Shown: positions 28,333-37,903, numbered from the stretch's first letter. The stretch: DNA of 64,000 nucleotides from Streptomyces spiramyceticus (GCF_028807635.1 NZ_JARBAX010000001.1:2390001-2454000); one strand, 5' to 3'. Numbers and translations: made by a program. Notes: generated from the letters alone by a model not told the origin.

Positions 28333-28445
28333 GATAGTGTGACGCGATCCGGTGCTTCCGGCCCTGAGGTCGCACTGCTGGATTGAACGACCGAGCGCCT
28401 GGGGGGAGGCGCCTCGCGTGGCACCGACGGAGGACTCAAGCAACC

Positions 28446-30173
28446 GTGGATGCGCAAAACCGTGGGCGGGCGGAGAAAATCGACCCCGCAGACCAGTGGG
28501 TGCTCAACCCGGCCACCGGCGATTACGAATTGCGACTGGACCAATCCGTAGGGCAGTCGCCCGCATCCCCTCCCCGGGGTGCCGCGCCGAGAAGAAATAC
28601 CCGCGCCAGAACTTCTGCCCCGCAGCGCCAAGTTCCGGGGCAGCGCAGCCGACGGGCCGCGAACGGCTCCGCCGGCGGGCCCGGTGGATCCGGCGGGTCC
28701 GGCCCGCAGGCCGGCCGCCGCAAGCGCAAGCAGCCGAAGGCGCGCAAGAAGAAGGCGCTGCTGTGGACCGGCGGAGTCCTGGCGTTCATCCTGGTCGGCG
28801 GCTCGGTCGGCGGGTATCTCGCCTACCAGCACTTCAACGGCAACCTGACGTCCATAGACATCGCCGGTGCGGGCAGCGGCGGCTTCAAGAAGGACGAGGC
28901 GGTCAACGTCCTCGTCATCGGCACGGACAAGCGCACCGGTGCGGGCAACGAGGGGTACGGGGACAAGAACAGCACCGGCCACGCCGACACCACGATCCTC
29001 TTCCACGTCTCCAAGGACCGTACGAACGCGACCGCGCTGTCCATCCCACGCGACCTGAAGACCGACATTCCGGACTGTCCGACCAAGCTGAAGGACGGCA
29101 CGGAAAAGGTCATCCCCGGATCCGACTACGTCCGCTTCAACGAGAGCCTGGGCCAGTTCGACCGAGACCCCGGCTGCACCATGCGAACGGTCAAGCAGCT
29201 CACGGGCCTGACGGTCGACCACTTCATGATGGTCGACTTCAACGCGGTCAAGACGCTCACCACGGCGGTCGGCGGCGTCGAGGTCTGCGTCGCCGAGGCC
29301 GTCAACGACGAGAAGTCGAAACTCAAGCTACCCAAGGGCGAATCCACGATCGAGGGCGAGCAGGCCCTCGCCTTCGTGCGGACACGGCACGCGTTCGGCA
29401 ACGAGAGCGATCTCGACCGAATCAAGACGCAGCAGCAGTTCCTGAGCTCGATGCTGCGCAAGATGAAGTCCAGCGACACGCTCTCCAGCCCCACCAAGAT
29501 GTGGGACCTGGCCGATGCGGCGACCAAGGCGCTGACGGTCGACAACGGCATCGCGGACATAGAGAAGCTCCGCGACCTGGGCATGGAGCTCAGCAAAGTC
29601 GAGATGAAGAACATCACCTTCACCACGCTGCCGGTGGTCGACAATCCGGCGGAGAAGATCAAGGCGACGGTCGTGGTCGACAAGACCAGGGCCGACCCGC
29701 TGTTCGCGATGATGCGGTCCGACACCTCGCTGACCGAGGTGAAGCAGAAGGAGAAGGCGGCCAAGAGCAAGCAGAAGGCGCTGCTCAAGGGCCCCAAGGC
29801 CGAGGCCGCCGACGTACGCGTCAGTGTCTACAACGGCGGTGGCCCCAGCGGGTCCGCGTCGGAAACGCTGATCTGGCTGCAGAACCAGATGGGCGTACCC
29901 AGGTCCAGCAACGAGGGCAACGCCCCGAAGGTCCCGAAGACGACCCTCAAATACGCCCCGAACCAGGCCGATCAGGCTCGCAGGCTGGCGGACATGATGG
30001 GTCTGCCCGCCTCGGCGATGAAGCCGGGCAAGGAGGACGCAGCGGACCTGGAGGCCATGACGCTCGTCCTCGGCGGCGACTTCAAGGGGGCGGGGGTGCC
30101 CATCACCGGCCCGGCAAAGGCGCCGGAGGGAATTCAGAAGATCGAAGCCGACAAGTCGGTGTGTGCTAAGTGA
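28446..30173 (+). CDS. LCP family glycopolymer ligase 2 with LytR_C domain
   Basis: 575 residues from GTG 28446, with GGAGG 12 bases upstream; the ATG at 28383 would add a basic 21-residue extension without a ribosome site. Basic, Gly/Pro-rich cytoplasmic N-terminus; membrane anchor near residues 104-127; LCP domain with the catalytic Asp161 in VLVIGTDKRTGAG and Arg in SIPRDLKTDIP; RTRHAFGNESDLDRIKTQQQ. A C-terminal LytR_C domain follows after a Lys-rich linker (VRVSVYNGGGPSGSASETL), of unknown binding partner. One of a series of paralogous wall-polymer ligases here. Confidence 0.93.
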   Translation: MDAQNRGRAEKIDPADQWVLNPATGDYELRLDQSVGQSPASPPRGAAPRRNTRARTSAPQRQVPGQRSRRAANGSAGGPGGSGGSGPQAGRRKRKQPKARKKKALLWTGGVLAFILVGGSVGGYLAYQHFNGNLTSIDIAGAGSGGFKKDEAVNVLVIGTDKRTGAGNEGYGDKNSTGHADTTILFHVSKDRTNATALSIPRDLKTDIPDCPTKLKDGTEKVIPGSDYVRFNESLGQFDRDPGCTMRTVKQLTGLTVDHFMMVDFNAVKTLTTAVGGVEVCVAEAVNDEKSKLKLPKGESTIEGEQALAFVRTRHAFGNESDLDRIKTQQQFLSSMLRKMKSSDTLSSPTKMWDLADAATKALTVDNGIADIEKLRDLGMELSKVEMKNITFTTLPVVDNPAEKIKATVVVDKTRADPLFAMMRSDTSLTEVKQKEKAAKSKQKALLKGPKAEAADVRVSVYNGGGPSGSASETLIWLQNQMGVPRSSNEGNAPKVPKTTLKYAPNQADQARRLADMMGLPASAMKPGKEDAADLEAMTLVLGGDFKGAGVPITGPAKAPEGIQKIEADKSVCAK

Positions 30174-30223
30174 CGCCCGGTCAACGGGCCGTACTCAACA
30201 GCTGAATAAACAGGGGGGGACCT

Positions 30224-31906
30224 GTGGGACAGAGCGGTGTGCGGGGTACGAGACCTCGACAACGTGTTCCGCGTGCGCGCGAACTCGGCTGGGACGACGC
30301 CCTGTACGAGGGCGGCGACGGCAGCGAGGACGGCGATGACGGCGGCAGTGGAGACAGTGGAGAAGGCCGCCGTGGTCGTCCACGTCGTGGCGGAGCGCGC
30401 CGCGCCAAGGGCGGCAAGCGCCGGATACTGCGCTGGATCGCCGCTGTCGTTTCGCTGCTCATAATCGGCACGGCCGGGGCCGGATACCTCTACTACCGCC
30501 ACCTCAACGGGCTGCTCAAGAAGGACGAACTCACCCTCGGCGACAAGAAGATGGCCGATCACAAGGTCAATGCCGCGGGCCAGACGCCGCTGAACATCCT
30601 GCTCATCGGCTCCGACGCGCGTAACACCGACGCGAACAAGAAGCTCGGCGGCGCCAAGGAAACCTTCGACAGCCCGCCGCTCGCCGACGTACAAATGCTG
30701 CTGCACGTCTCCGCTGACCGCAGCAACATGTCGGTGATCAGCATGCCGCGCGACACGTTGCTGAAGATGCCCAAGTGCACGGACCCTGAAACCGATGAGG
30801 TCTACCCGGCGACGACGAACCTCCGGATGACCAACGAGAGCCTCGGACGCGGCGGTCCCGGCTGCACGGTCGCCACCTGGTACGAACTGACCGGCATCAC
30901 CATCGACCACTTCATGATGATCGACTTCGCCGGTGTGGTTTCCATGGCCGACGCCATCGGTGGCGTCCCCGTCTGCGTCACCGACAACGTCCGCTCGCGA
31001 AACAGCGAGGGCAAGGGCTCGGGCCTGACCCTGGAGAAGGGCGAGACGTACATCAAGGGCGAGCAGGCCCTCCAGTGGCTGCGCACCCGTTACGGCTTCG
31101 AGGACGGCACTGACCTCGCCCGTGCGCACGCCCAGCACATGTACATGAACTCGATGGTCCGCGAGCTGAAGAAGAACACCAAGCTCAGTGACCCGAACAA
31201 GCTGCGCAAGCTCGCCGAGTCCGCTACCCGGGCGCTGACCGTCGACACGAAGCTCGACACCGTCAAGAAGCTGTACGACCTGGGCGAGGAGCTCAAGAAG
31301 GTCCCGACGAGCCGCATCACCATGACCACCATGCCGTCGGTGCCGGAGGGTGCCAGGGTCCTCCCCAAGCCGGGCGAGGCCGAACTGCTCTTCAAGATGG
31401 TCCGCGAGGACACCCCGCTGGACGGCAAGGCGTCGAAGAAGCAGAAGCCGAAGGCCTCCAAGGACCCGGCCGCCCCCGATGCGGAGATCGGCATCATGGT
31501 GCAGAACGGCACCTACACGGCCGCCCTCGGAGCGGCTACGGGTCGCGCGAGTGAAGTCGCGGGCGTACTCGCCGGAAAGGGCTTCGCGCTGGCCAGGGCG
31601 GACACCACGCGCAATCCGCTGGAGCGTACGACGGTCTTCTTCCCCAGCGCCGATCTGGAGGGTGACGCCCAGGCGGTCGCCAAGTCGCTCGGGCTGCCGC
31701 TGAGTTCCGCCAAGAGGTCCACCGACGTCTCGGGCGTCACGCTGGTGGTGGGCGCGGACTGGCGCACCGGCAGCACGTACCCCAAGTCCGCGGCGAAGGA
31801 CGAGGGCAAGGACAAGGACGAGGCCCTGAAATCCGCCCGCGCCCTGAACGGCGAGGACACCGAGGCCTGCATGGAGGTGCAGCCGGGCTTCACCTGGGAG
31901 AAGTAG
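30224..31906 (+). CDS. LCP family glycopolymer ligase 3 with LytR_C domain
   Basis: 560 residues from GTG 30224, with the strong site AGGGGGGGA just upstream. N-terminal Arg/Gly-rich region with an acidic patch, membrane anchor about 69-90, LCP domain with Asp131 in LLIGSDARNTDANKK and the Arg of SMPRDTLLKMP. The usual arginine/glutamine motif that follows the pocket is altered (DLARAHAQHMYMN instead of DRxxxQQxF), so substrate may differ. C-terminal LytR_C domain (EIGIMVQNGTYTAALGAATG). Followed by a strong terminator at 31917, so LCP 1-3 form a plus-strand group. Confidence 0.92.
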   Translation: MGQSGVRGTRPRQRVPRARELGWDDALYEGGDGSEDGDDGGSGDSGEGRRGRPRRGGARRAKGGKRRILRWIAAVVSLLIIGTAGAGYLYYRHLNGLLKKDELTLGDKKMADHKVNAAGQTPLNILLIGSDARNTDANKKLGGAKETFDSPPLADVQMLLHVSADRSNMSVISMPRDTLLKMPKCTDPETDEVYPATTNLRMTNESLGRGGPGCTVATWYELTGITIDHFMMIDFAGVVSMADAIGGVPVCVTDNVRSRNSEGKGSGLTLEKGETYIKGEQALQWLRTRYGFEDGTDLARAHAQHMYMNSMVRELKKNTKLSDPNKLRKLAESATRALTVDTKLDTVKKLYDLGEELKKVPTSRITMTTMPSVPEGARVLPKPGEAELLFKMVREDTPLDGKASKKQKPKASKDPAAPDAEIGIMVQNGTYTAALGAATGRASEVAGVLAGKGFALARADTTRNPLERTTVFFPSADLEGDAQAVAKSLGLPLSSAKRSTDVSGVTLVVGADWRTGSTYPKSAAKDEGKDKDEALKSARALNGEDTEACMEVQPGFTWEK

Positions 31907-31916
31907 TACGTACGTC

Positions 31917-31953
31917 GAAGCCCCGGGCACGCGGATCGCGCGCCCGGGGCTTC
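31917..31953. terminator. bidirectional terminator after LCP gene 3
   Basis: Perfect 12-bp stem GAAGCCCCGGGC / GCCCGGGGCTTC with a 13-base loop, between the convergent LCP 3 and GT2 genes. Confidence 0.9.
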
Positions 31954-31963
31954 CTCGTACGTA

Positions 31964-33061
31964 CTACGCCTGGGCCTGAGTCTGCGGCTCGGCCTCGGCC
32001 TTGGTCTCGACCTCGGCCTTGGCCTCGGCCTTGGCCTCGGCGGTCCGCACCGCCGGGCGGCGGCTGGCGATGACCTTCTTCGCGAGCGAGCGCGGGCTGG
32101 TCAGGAAGCCGAAGCCCCACGACATGTGCATGGTCGCCAGGGCCACCGGGATCTGCGCCCGCGCCTTCAGCGACAGGCCCTTGCCCGCCGGGACCGACCC
32201 CGCCACGATCGCGGCCAGGTAGCCGGCCGGGACCAGCAAGCCCCACGGCGTGACGGCCGCGCCGATGACGAGGCCCGCCGCGATCGCGCAGACGGCGATC
32301 GGCGGCGCGAGGTAGCGCAGGTTGATGGAGCCGGAGTGGTAGCGGGCCACGACGTGGCGCCAGCGGCCGTAGTCCTTGTACTGCTTGGCGAGGGCCTTCA
32401 CGGAGGGCCGGGGCCGGTACTGGACCTTCAGCTCCGGCGAGAACCAGATCAGGCCGCCCGCCTCGCGGATCCGGAAGTTCAGCTCCCAGTCCTGGGCGCG
32501 GATGAACTCCTCGTTGTAGCCGCCCTGCTGCTCCAGCGCCTCGCGCCGGAAGACACCCAGATAGACGGTCTCCGCCGGGGCCGCGTCGCCGCCGGTGTGG
32601 AAGGAAGCATTCCCGACGCCTATCTTCGACGTCATGGCGGCCGCGACCGCGTTCTCCCAGGCGTTCTCGCCCTCGGCCTGCATGATGCCGCCGACGTTCT
32701 GCGCGCCGGTCTCCTCCAGGAGGCGCACGGCGGTCGCGATGTAGTTCGGCGAGAGCATGCCGTGGCCGTCGACCCGCACCACGACGGGGTGCCGGGAGGC
32801 CTTGATGGCGGCGTTCAGCGCTGCGGGCGTACGGCCCGTGGGGTTCGGGACGGTGTGGACACGAGCGCGTTTATTGGACGCAGTTTCGCGTACGAGCTCG
32901 GCGGCGATCTCTTCGGTACGGTCCGAGGACGGGCCGATCGCGATCACCACCTCCATCTCGCCGTCGTACTCCTGCTCCAGGATGTGACGGACCGAGTTGC
33001 GCAGATGCCGCTCCTCGTTGAGGACCGGCATGATCACGGAGACTGCGGGTGTGGCGTTCAT
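31964..33061 (-). CDS. glycosyltransferase family 2 (ExoA-like), membrane-anchored
   Basis: 365 residues from ATG 33061 (MNATPAVSVIMPVLNEERHL). The GT-A fold is clear: VSVIMPVLNEERHLRNSVR, the ADP-ribose-like strand VVIAIGPSSDRTEEIAAEL, the metal-binding DGHG in VVRVDGHGMLSPNYI, and RAQDWELNFRIREAGG (the acceptor-site D/QxxRW-like region). Two or three hydrophobic segments near the C-terminus anchor it. The last 25 residues are an Ala/Glu/Lys/Gln repeat (AEAKAEAKAEVETKAEAEPQ). Sits between LCP 3 and LCP 4 and probably builds a polysaccharide that the LCP proteins attach; the sugar is unknown. Confidence 0.88.
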   Translation of the reverse strand: MNATPAVSVIMPVLNEERHLRNSVRHILEQEYDGEMEVVIAIGPSSDRTEEIAAELVRETASNKRARVHTVPNPTGRTPAALNAAIKASRHPVVVRVDGHGMLSPNYIATAVRLLEETGAQNVGGIMQAEGENAWENAVAAAMTSKIGVGNASFHTGGDAAPAETVYLGVFRREALEQQGGYNEEFIRAQDWELNFRIREAGGLIWFSPELKVQYRPRPSVKALAKQYKDYGRWRHVVARYHSGSINLRYLAPPIAVCAIAAGLVIGAAVTPWGLLVPAGYLAAIVAGSVPAGKGLSLKARAQIPVALATMHMSWGFGFLTSPRSLAKKVIASRRPAVRTAEAKAEAKAEVETKAEAEPQTQAQA

Positions 33062-33183
33062 CGGGGGTCACGTTACCGCGAATGGGGGACACGGAGGTGC
33101 GGCAACCGGGTCGCAGGATGCGGCCATAGATCGTATGGGCTTACGGTGCTCATGATCTGCTTGCCGTCGCGGAGGTGCCCCTC

Positions 33184-34629
33184 GTGCCCACGTCGCCCCG
33201 TCCACAGCAGGGCCGAAGCCGTCGGCAGGACGAGCGTCGCCCGCGGTGGGCGATGCGGCTGGCCACGGCTCTCTCGGTGCTGGTTCTCGTCGCCGGTGGC
33301 ATTGGTCACGCGGTGATGACCAGCATGGAGTCCGGCATCGAGCGGGTGGACCCGTTCAAGGACATGAAGAACCGCCCGAAGCCCGGTCACGGCACGAACA
33401 TCCTGCTCGCCGGCACCGACGGCCGCGACAAGATCACGCGGGACGAGAAGCGGAAGTACCGGCTCGGCGGCGCTCCCTGCCGCTGCGCCGACACACTCAT
33501 GGTGGTGCACATCTCGGCGGACAAGCGCCGCGCGAGCATCGTGAGCCTGCCGCGCGACAGCTACGCGGAGGTCCCCGAGCACACCGACCAGTCCACCGGC
33601 AAGCACCACAAGGCCCGCCCCATGAAGATCAACGCGGCGTACGCGGAAGGCGGCCCCCAGCTGACCGTGCGGACCGTGGAGCACATGACCGGCGTCAAGA
33701 TCGACCACTATCTGGAGGTCGACTTCACCAGCTTCATGAAGACGGTGGACGCGGTCGGCGGGGTGGAGATCTGCACGCTCAGCCCGCTCAAGGACGCGTA
33801 CACCGGTCTGGACCTGCCGGTCGGAACGCATCGGCTGGACGGCGGCGCGGCGCTCCAGTACGTGCGCTCCCGGCACATCGACGGGGCCGCCGACCTCGGC
33901 CGCATGCAGCGCCAGCAGCGCTTCATGGCCTCCTTGATCGCCAAGGTCACCAGCAGGGGCACCCTGCTGAACCCGGTGAAATTCCGGCAGGTGACGTCCG
34001 CGCTCCTCGAATCGGTCCGCGCGGACAAGGGATTCGGTACGGAGGAGATGTTTGCCCTGGGGCGGGCGATGCGCGGCTTCACACCCGCGTCGTCGGAGTT
34101 CACCTCTGTACCCATCGGAAACATGAGCTACCCCGTCAAGGACTTCGGCACGACCGTGAAGTGGCACCCGGAGAAGTCGAAGAAGCTCTTCCAGGCCCTG
34201 CGCGACGACAAGCCGCTCGCGTCGCAGAAGGTGAGGAAGAAGCCCAAGAAGCCGACGGCGCAGGCCGTCGACGTGTCGCCGCAGCAGATCCGCGTACAGG
34301 TCTACAACGGGACGCGGACCGTGGGCCTGGCCAGGTGGGTCGACATGGCGCTGCGCGAAACCGGCTTCAGGACCACCCGCTCCCCCGAGAACGCGTACAG
34401 CCGCGACGTGAAGCGCACGCTCGTCACCTACGACCCGCGCTGGGACCGCTCGGCGCGGTCGCTCCAGGCGGCGCTGCCCGGGTGTGAGCTGCGGGCGGTG
34501 AAGGGGCAGGGCGGGCTGCTGAGGGTGACGGTGGGCTCGACGTTCAAGAGGGTGCAGCCGGTACGGGCGGACAATCCGTATCAGGGCGAGTTCGGCGCGG
34601 TCAGGGGCGACCAGGTGGTGTGCCCGTAA
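33184..34629 (+). CDS. LCP family glycopolymer ligase 4 with LytR_C-like domain
   Basis: 481 residues. GTG 33184 is chosen over GTG 33175 because GGAGG (33171-33175) stands eight bases before it and would overlap the earlier start. Short basic cytoplasmic tail, membrane anchor about 24-45, LCP domain with Asp79/Arg81 in LLAGTDGRDKITRDEKR and Arg in SLPRDSYAEVP, then LGRMQRQQRFMAS. C-terminal region (QQIRVQVYNGTRTVGLARWV) is LytR_C-like. Convergent with the thioesterase gene. Confidence 0.92.
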   Translation: MPTSPRPQQGRSRRQDERRPRWAMRLATALSVLVLVAGGIGHAVMTSMESGIERVDPFKDMKNRPKPGHGTNILLAGTDGRDKITRDEKRKYRLGGAPCRCADTLMVVHISADKRRASIVSLPRDSYAEVPEHTDQSTGKHHKARPMKINAAYAEGGPQLTVRTVEHMTGVKIDHYLEVDFTSFMKTVDAVGGVEICTLSPLKDAYTGLDLPVGTHRLDGGAALQYVRSRHIDGAADLGRMQRQQRFMASLIAKVTSRGTLLNPVKFRQVTSALLESVRADKGFGTEEMFALGRAMRGFTPASSEFTSVPIGNMSYPVKDFGTTVKWHPEKSKKLFQALRDDKPLASQKVRKKPKKPTAQAVDVSPQQIRVQVYNGTRTVGLARWVDMALRETGFRTTRSPENAYSRDVKRTLVTYDPRWDRSARSLQAALPGCELRAVKGQGGLLRVTVGSTFKRVQPVRADNPYQGEFGAVRGDQVVCP

Positions 34630-34689
34630 GGCCCACGAGCGACCGGGCGACCGGGCCGTGTGCCCGTACGGCTGCCGTGAGGCTGCCTG

Positions 34690-35250
34690 TCACGCCACCG
34701 ATGAGTCGTCGAGGCCCTCGGCGGCGCGCTTGTCGCGCAGCTCCTTGATCGCGCGGCGGCGGGCGAGGCGGTGCGTGCGGCGGATCTGGGCCTCCTGGTA
34801 GCGGCGCTGGTCGCGCTCCGTCTCGGGAACGACCTGCGGCACGGGACGGGGCTTGCCGTCCGCGTCGACGGCCGCGAAGACGAGGTAGGCGCTGCCGACC
34901 TGCGTCGCGGGGGTCGACTCGTTCCAGCGCTCGGCCAGGACGCGTACGCCGACCTCCATCGAGGACCGGCCCGTCCAGTTGACCTGGGCCTTCACATGAA
35001 CCAGGTCTCCTACCCTGACCGGCTCCAGGAAGACCATCTCGTCCATGGAGGCGGTGACGGCGGGCCCGCCGGAGTGCCGTCCCGCGACGGCTCCGGCCGC
35101 GTCGTCCACCAGCTTCATGATCACACCGCCGTGCACCGTGCCGAGGAGGTTGGTGTCGCTGCCGGTCATGATGTGGCTGAGCGTGGTGCGCGAAGCGGAG
35201 GTGGGCTTACCCGGAATATCAGCTTCCGAGTGTGGGGCCTGGTCTGTCAT
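34690..35250 (-). CDS. acyl-CoA thioesterase, hotdog fold
   Basis: Hydrolyses acyl-CoA to free acid and CoA in the cytoplasm. 186 residues from ATG 35250 with AAGGTGG upstream; a GTG three codons earlier is possible. The hotdog signature of the BACH/YciA subgroup is visible: LSHIMTGSDTNLLGTVHGGV then IMKLVDDAAGAVAGRHSGG (catalytic Asp in LVDDAAG, His/Gly helix), with VTASMDEMVFLEPVRVGDLV following. The last 45 residues are charged and helical (RRYQEAQIRRTHRLARRRAI), not part of the fold. Divergent from LCP 5. Confidence 0.9.
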   Translation of the reverse strand: MTDQAPHSEADIPGKPTSASRTTLSHIMTGSDTNLLGTVHGGVIMKLVDDAAGAVAGRHSGGPAVTASMDEMVFLEPVRVGDLVHVKAQVNWTGRSSMEVGVRVLAERWNESTPATQVGSAYLVFAAVDADGKPRPVPQVVPETERDQRRYQEAQIRRTHRLARRRAIKELRDKRAAEGLDDSSVA

Positions 35251-35357
35251 GCCCTCCACCTTATGCCGGGGCGGTTTGCATCAGCTCTGCAACAGCCCTG
35301 GCCCGATTTCCCACCCGCCCTATAAGCGCCACCCCTATTACCTGCACACTGTTGCGC

Positions 35358-36617
35358 ATGAGTGACTGGCCGAACGGATGGAACGACGACCGCGGCGACC
35401 GGCACGGACGCGGCAGCGGCAGCCCGCAGCCCGAGGGTGCTCGGGTGATGCGGCACGTGCAGCGCGGCCAGGTCCCGCAGCCGACCGCCCCGCCGCGCGG
35501 CCCGGTCCCGCCCCAGCAGGCGCAGAGTTACGACGACTACGGCTACGGCCAGGGCGGCGACGGCTACAACACGGGCCAGGTCTACGGCGGCGGTGGCCCC
35601 ACGCCCCCCGGCGGACGCCCGCCGCGCACCGGCCCGGCGCCGGACTGGCGGCGGCGTATCAAGGTCGGCTCGCTGACCCTGGTCGTCGTCCTCCTCGCCG
35701 TCTCCATCGGCACGTACTTCTGGGCGGACTCCAAGCTCAAGCGTGAGGTCGACCTCGCGAAGGTCATCGAGCGGCCGGGCGAGGGCGACGGTACGAACTA
35801 CCTGATCGTCGGCTCCGACAGCCGCGAGGGCATGACCGCCGACGACAAGAAGAAGCTGCACACCGGGTCGGCCGAGGGCAAGCGCACCGACTCGATGATG
35901 ATCCTGCACGACGGCTCCAACGGCCCGACCCTGATCTCCCTGCCGCGCGACTCGGACGTGGAGATCCCGTCCTTCAAGGGCTCGGAGTCCGGCAAGCTCT
36001 TCCCGGCCCAGGGCCGGCGCGTGAAGCTGAACGCGGCGTACGCGGAGGACGGCCCCGAGCTGCTCGTGCGTACGGTCGAGCACAACACCAACCTGCGCAT
36101 CGACCACTACGTCGAGATCGGCTTCGCGGGCTTCGCCAACATCGTGGACGCGATCGGCGGCGTGGAGATCGACATCCCGAAGGCGTTCAAGGACAAGAAG
36201 TCCGGCGCCGACTTCCAGGCGGGCAAGCAGACCCTCGACGGCGAGCAGTCCCTGGCCTTCGTACGGACGCGGTACGCCTTCGCGGGCAGCGACCTGGACC
36301 GTACGAAGAACCAGCAGAAGTTCCTGGCGGCACTCGCGAGCCAGACGGCGACGCCGGGCACGATCCTGAACCCGTTCAAGCTCTACCCGACGATGGGTGC
36401 GGGCCTGGACACGCTGATCGTCGACAAGGACATGAGCCTGTGGGACCTGGGCCAGATGTTCTTCGCGATGAAGGGCGTCACGGGCGGCGAGGGCACCTCG
36501 ATGAACATGCCGATCTCGGGCAGCAGCGGCGGGAACCTGGTCTGGGACAAGGCGAAGGTCGCGCAGCTCGTGAAGCAGCTGAAGAACGACGAGAAGGTCA
36601 CGGTCAGCGCCGACTAG
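35358..36617 (+). CDS. LCP family glycopolymer ligase 5
   Basis: 419 residues from ATG 35358 (MSDWPNGWNDDRGDRHGRGS). Long Pro/Gly/Tyr-rich cytoplasmic N-terminus (1-98), membrane anchor about 103-122, LCP domain with Asp154/Arg156 in LIVGSDSREGMT and the Arg of SLPRDSDVEIP, then LDRTKNQQKFLAAL. No LytR_C domain. The upstream divergent gap to the thioesterase is only about 100 bases and no clear Shine-Dalgarno was seen directly before ATG, so it may be translated from a short or leaderless mRNA. Confidence 0.93.
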   Translation: MSDWPNGWNDDRGDRHGRGSGSPQPEGARVMRHVQRGQVPQPTAPPRGPVPPQQAQSYDDYGYGQGGDGYNTGQVYGGGGPTPPGGRPPRTGPAPDWRRRIKVGSLTLVVVLLAVSIGTYFWADSKLKREVDLAKVIERPGEGDGTNYLIVGSDSREGMTADDKKKLHTGSAEGKRTDSMMILHDGSNGPTLISLPRDSDVEIPSFKGSESGKLFPAQGRRVKLNAAYAEDGPELLVRTVEHNTNLRIDHYVEIGFAGFANIVDAIGGVEIDIPKAFKDKKSGADFQAGKQTLDGEQSLAFVRTRYAFAGSDLDRTKNQQKFLAALASQTATPGTILNPFKLYPTMGAGLDTLIVDKDMSLWDLGQMFFAMKGVTGGEGTSMNMPISGSSGGNLVWDKAKVAQLVKQLKNDEKVTVSAD

Positions 36618-36667
36618 GCGAGTAGGCGAGTAGGCGACTACGGACCGGGCGACTGGTCGACCACGGA

Positions 36668-36695
36668 GGGCCCGGGCGGATTACCGTCCGGGCCC
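36668..36695. terminator. bidirectional terminator between LCP 5 and subtilase
   Basis: Stem GGGCCCGGGCGG / ACCGTCCGGGCCC (one G-T pair) with a 3-base loop, between two convergent stop codons. Confidence 0.8.
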
Positions 36696-36718
36696 CCTCG
36701 TTCGTCCGGGACCCTCCT

Positions 36719-37903
36719 TCACATGCCGCCGGTGTGGAGCAGGCGGTTGGGTGAGCGGCTGCTCACCACGAGGATCTCCTTGGTGCTCTCCCGGTCGAGC
36801 CAGCGCGCCACCTTCCCGGGCTTCGCGTCCGGGTGCTGCGCCTTGTAGAGGGCGGCGACGCCGGAGGCGTGCGGGGCGGCCATGGAGGTGCCGTTCTGGG
36901 CGACGCTGCCGCCGCCGAGCTTCGCCGAGACGATCGCGGTGCCCGGTGCGTACATGGTCAGGCAGGGGCCGTAGTTGCTGTACTCGGCCTGCTTGTCCTG
37001 TTTGTCGGTCGCCCCGACGGTGAGCGCGCCCGACGCGTTGGCGGGCGAGATGCGGCAGGCGTCCATGGCGTTGTTGCCCGCCGCGACGACCGGCAGGACG
37101 TCCTTGCGGAAGACCGCGTTGACGGCGTTGTTCACGGCCGGGGAGTCGGGGCCGCCGAGTGAGGCGTTCATTACGGCGGGCTGCTTGGCGTTGCCCGCGA
37201 CCCAGTCGAAGCCGGCGATGAGCGAGGACGTGGTGCCCTGCCCCCTGCAGTCGAGGACCCGCACGGCGACCAGTGACACCTCGCGTGCCACGCCGTACGT
37301 CGCCCCGCCCACGGTGCCCGCGACGTGGGTGCCGTGGCCGTTGCAGTCCTTGCCCTCCGCTTCGTCGCCCATCGCGTCGTAGCCGAAGGTGGCCCGGCCG
37401 CCGAACTCGGTGTGCGTGTACTCGATGCCGGTGTCGACGACGTAGACCGAGACGCCCTTGCCGGTTTCCTTGACGTTGAATTCGTTGTCCAGCGGCAGGG
37501 CGGCCTGATCGATCCGGTCCAGTCCCCAGCTGGCGGCGGGCACGCGCGGGGCGGCAGGGCGGCGGCGCGGCGCATCGCCGACGGTGAGCCTCGTGTCCTC
37601 CTCGACCGCCGTCACACCGGGAAGGCGGCGGACCTTGTCCAGCTGGGCGGGGGTGAGCTCGGCGGCGAAACCGTTCATGGCGTTCGTGTACTGGAAGAGC
37701 GGCTTCACGCCGGCCCGGTTGGTCAGGGCCGAGGCGTTGGTGCCCGGCTGCAGCGTGACGATGTACCGGCCGGGCACCGCCTTGGCCGAGCGCTGCAGTG
37801 GGGCGGGGCTGGGGGGCGGCGGCTCGGACGCGGACGCCGAAGCGGCGGCGGTCGGAGCCATTACCAGGACAGCAGCGGTCATGAAACGCGCGGTCATGCG
37901 CAT
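36719..37903 (-). CDS. secreted S8 (subtilisin-family) serine protease with I9 propeptide
   Basis: 394 residues. ATG 37903 is preferred over ATG 37924 because GGAG is seven bases upstream. Signal peptide (MRMTARFMTAAVLVMAPTAA), then an I9 propeptide (GRYIVTLQPGTNASALTN and AVEEDTRLTV). Catalytic triad: Asp157 in VVDTGIEYTH, His191 in NGHGTHVAG and Ser340 in NGTSMAAPHASG; oxyanion Asn in VVAAGNNAMD. Secreted to the medium or wall, where it may process envelope proteins. The upstream region (37904-38060) is AT-richer than usual, with two copies of GGTGAATTGATC near 38060. Confidence 0.93.
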   Translation of the reverse strand: MRMTARFMTAAVLVMAPTAAASASASEPPPPSPAPLQRSAKAVPGRYIVTLQPGTNASALTNRAGVKPLFQYTNAMNGFAAELTPAQLDKVRRLPGVTAVEEDTRLTVGDAPRRRPAAPRVPAASWGLDRIDQAALPLDNEFNVKETGKGVSVYVVDTGIEYTHTEFGGRATFGYDAMGDEAEGKDCNGHGTHVAGTVGGATYGVAREVSLVAVRVLDCRGQGTTSSLIAGFDWVAGNAKQPAVMNASLGGPDSPAVNNAVNAVFRKDVLPVVAAGNNAMDACRISPANASGALTVGATDKQDKQAEYSNYGPCLTMYAPGTAIVSAKLGGGSVAQNGTSMAAPHASGVAALYKAQHPDAKPGKVARWLDRESTKEILVVSSRSPNRLLHTGGM

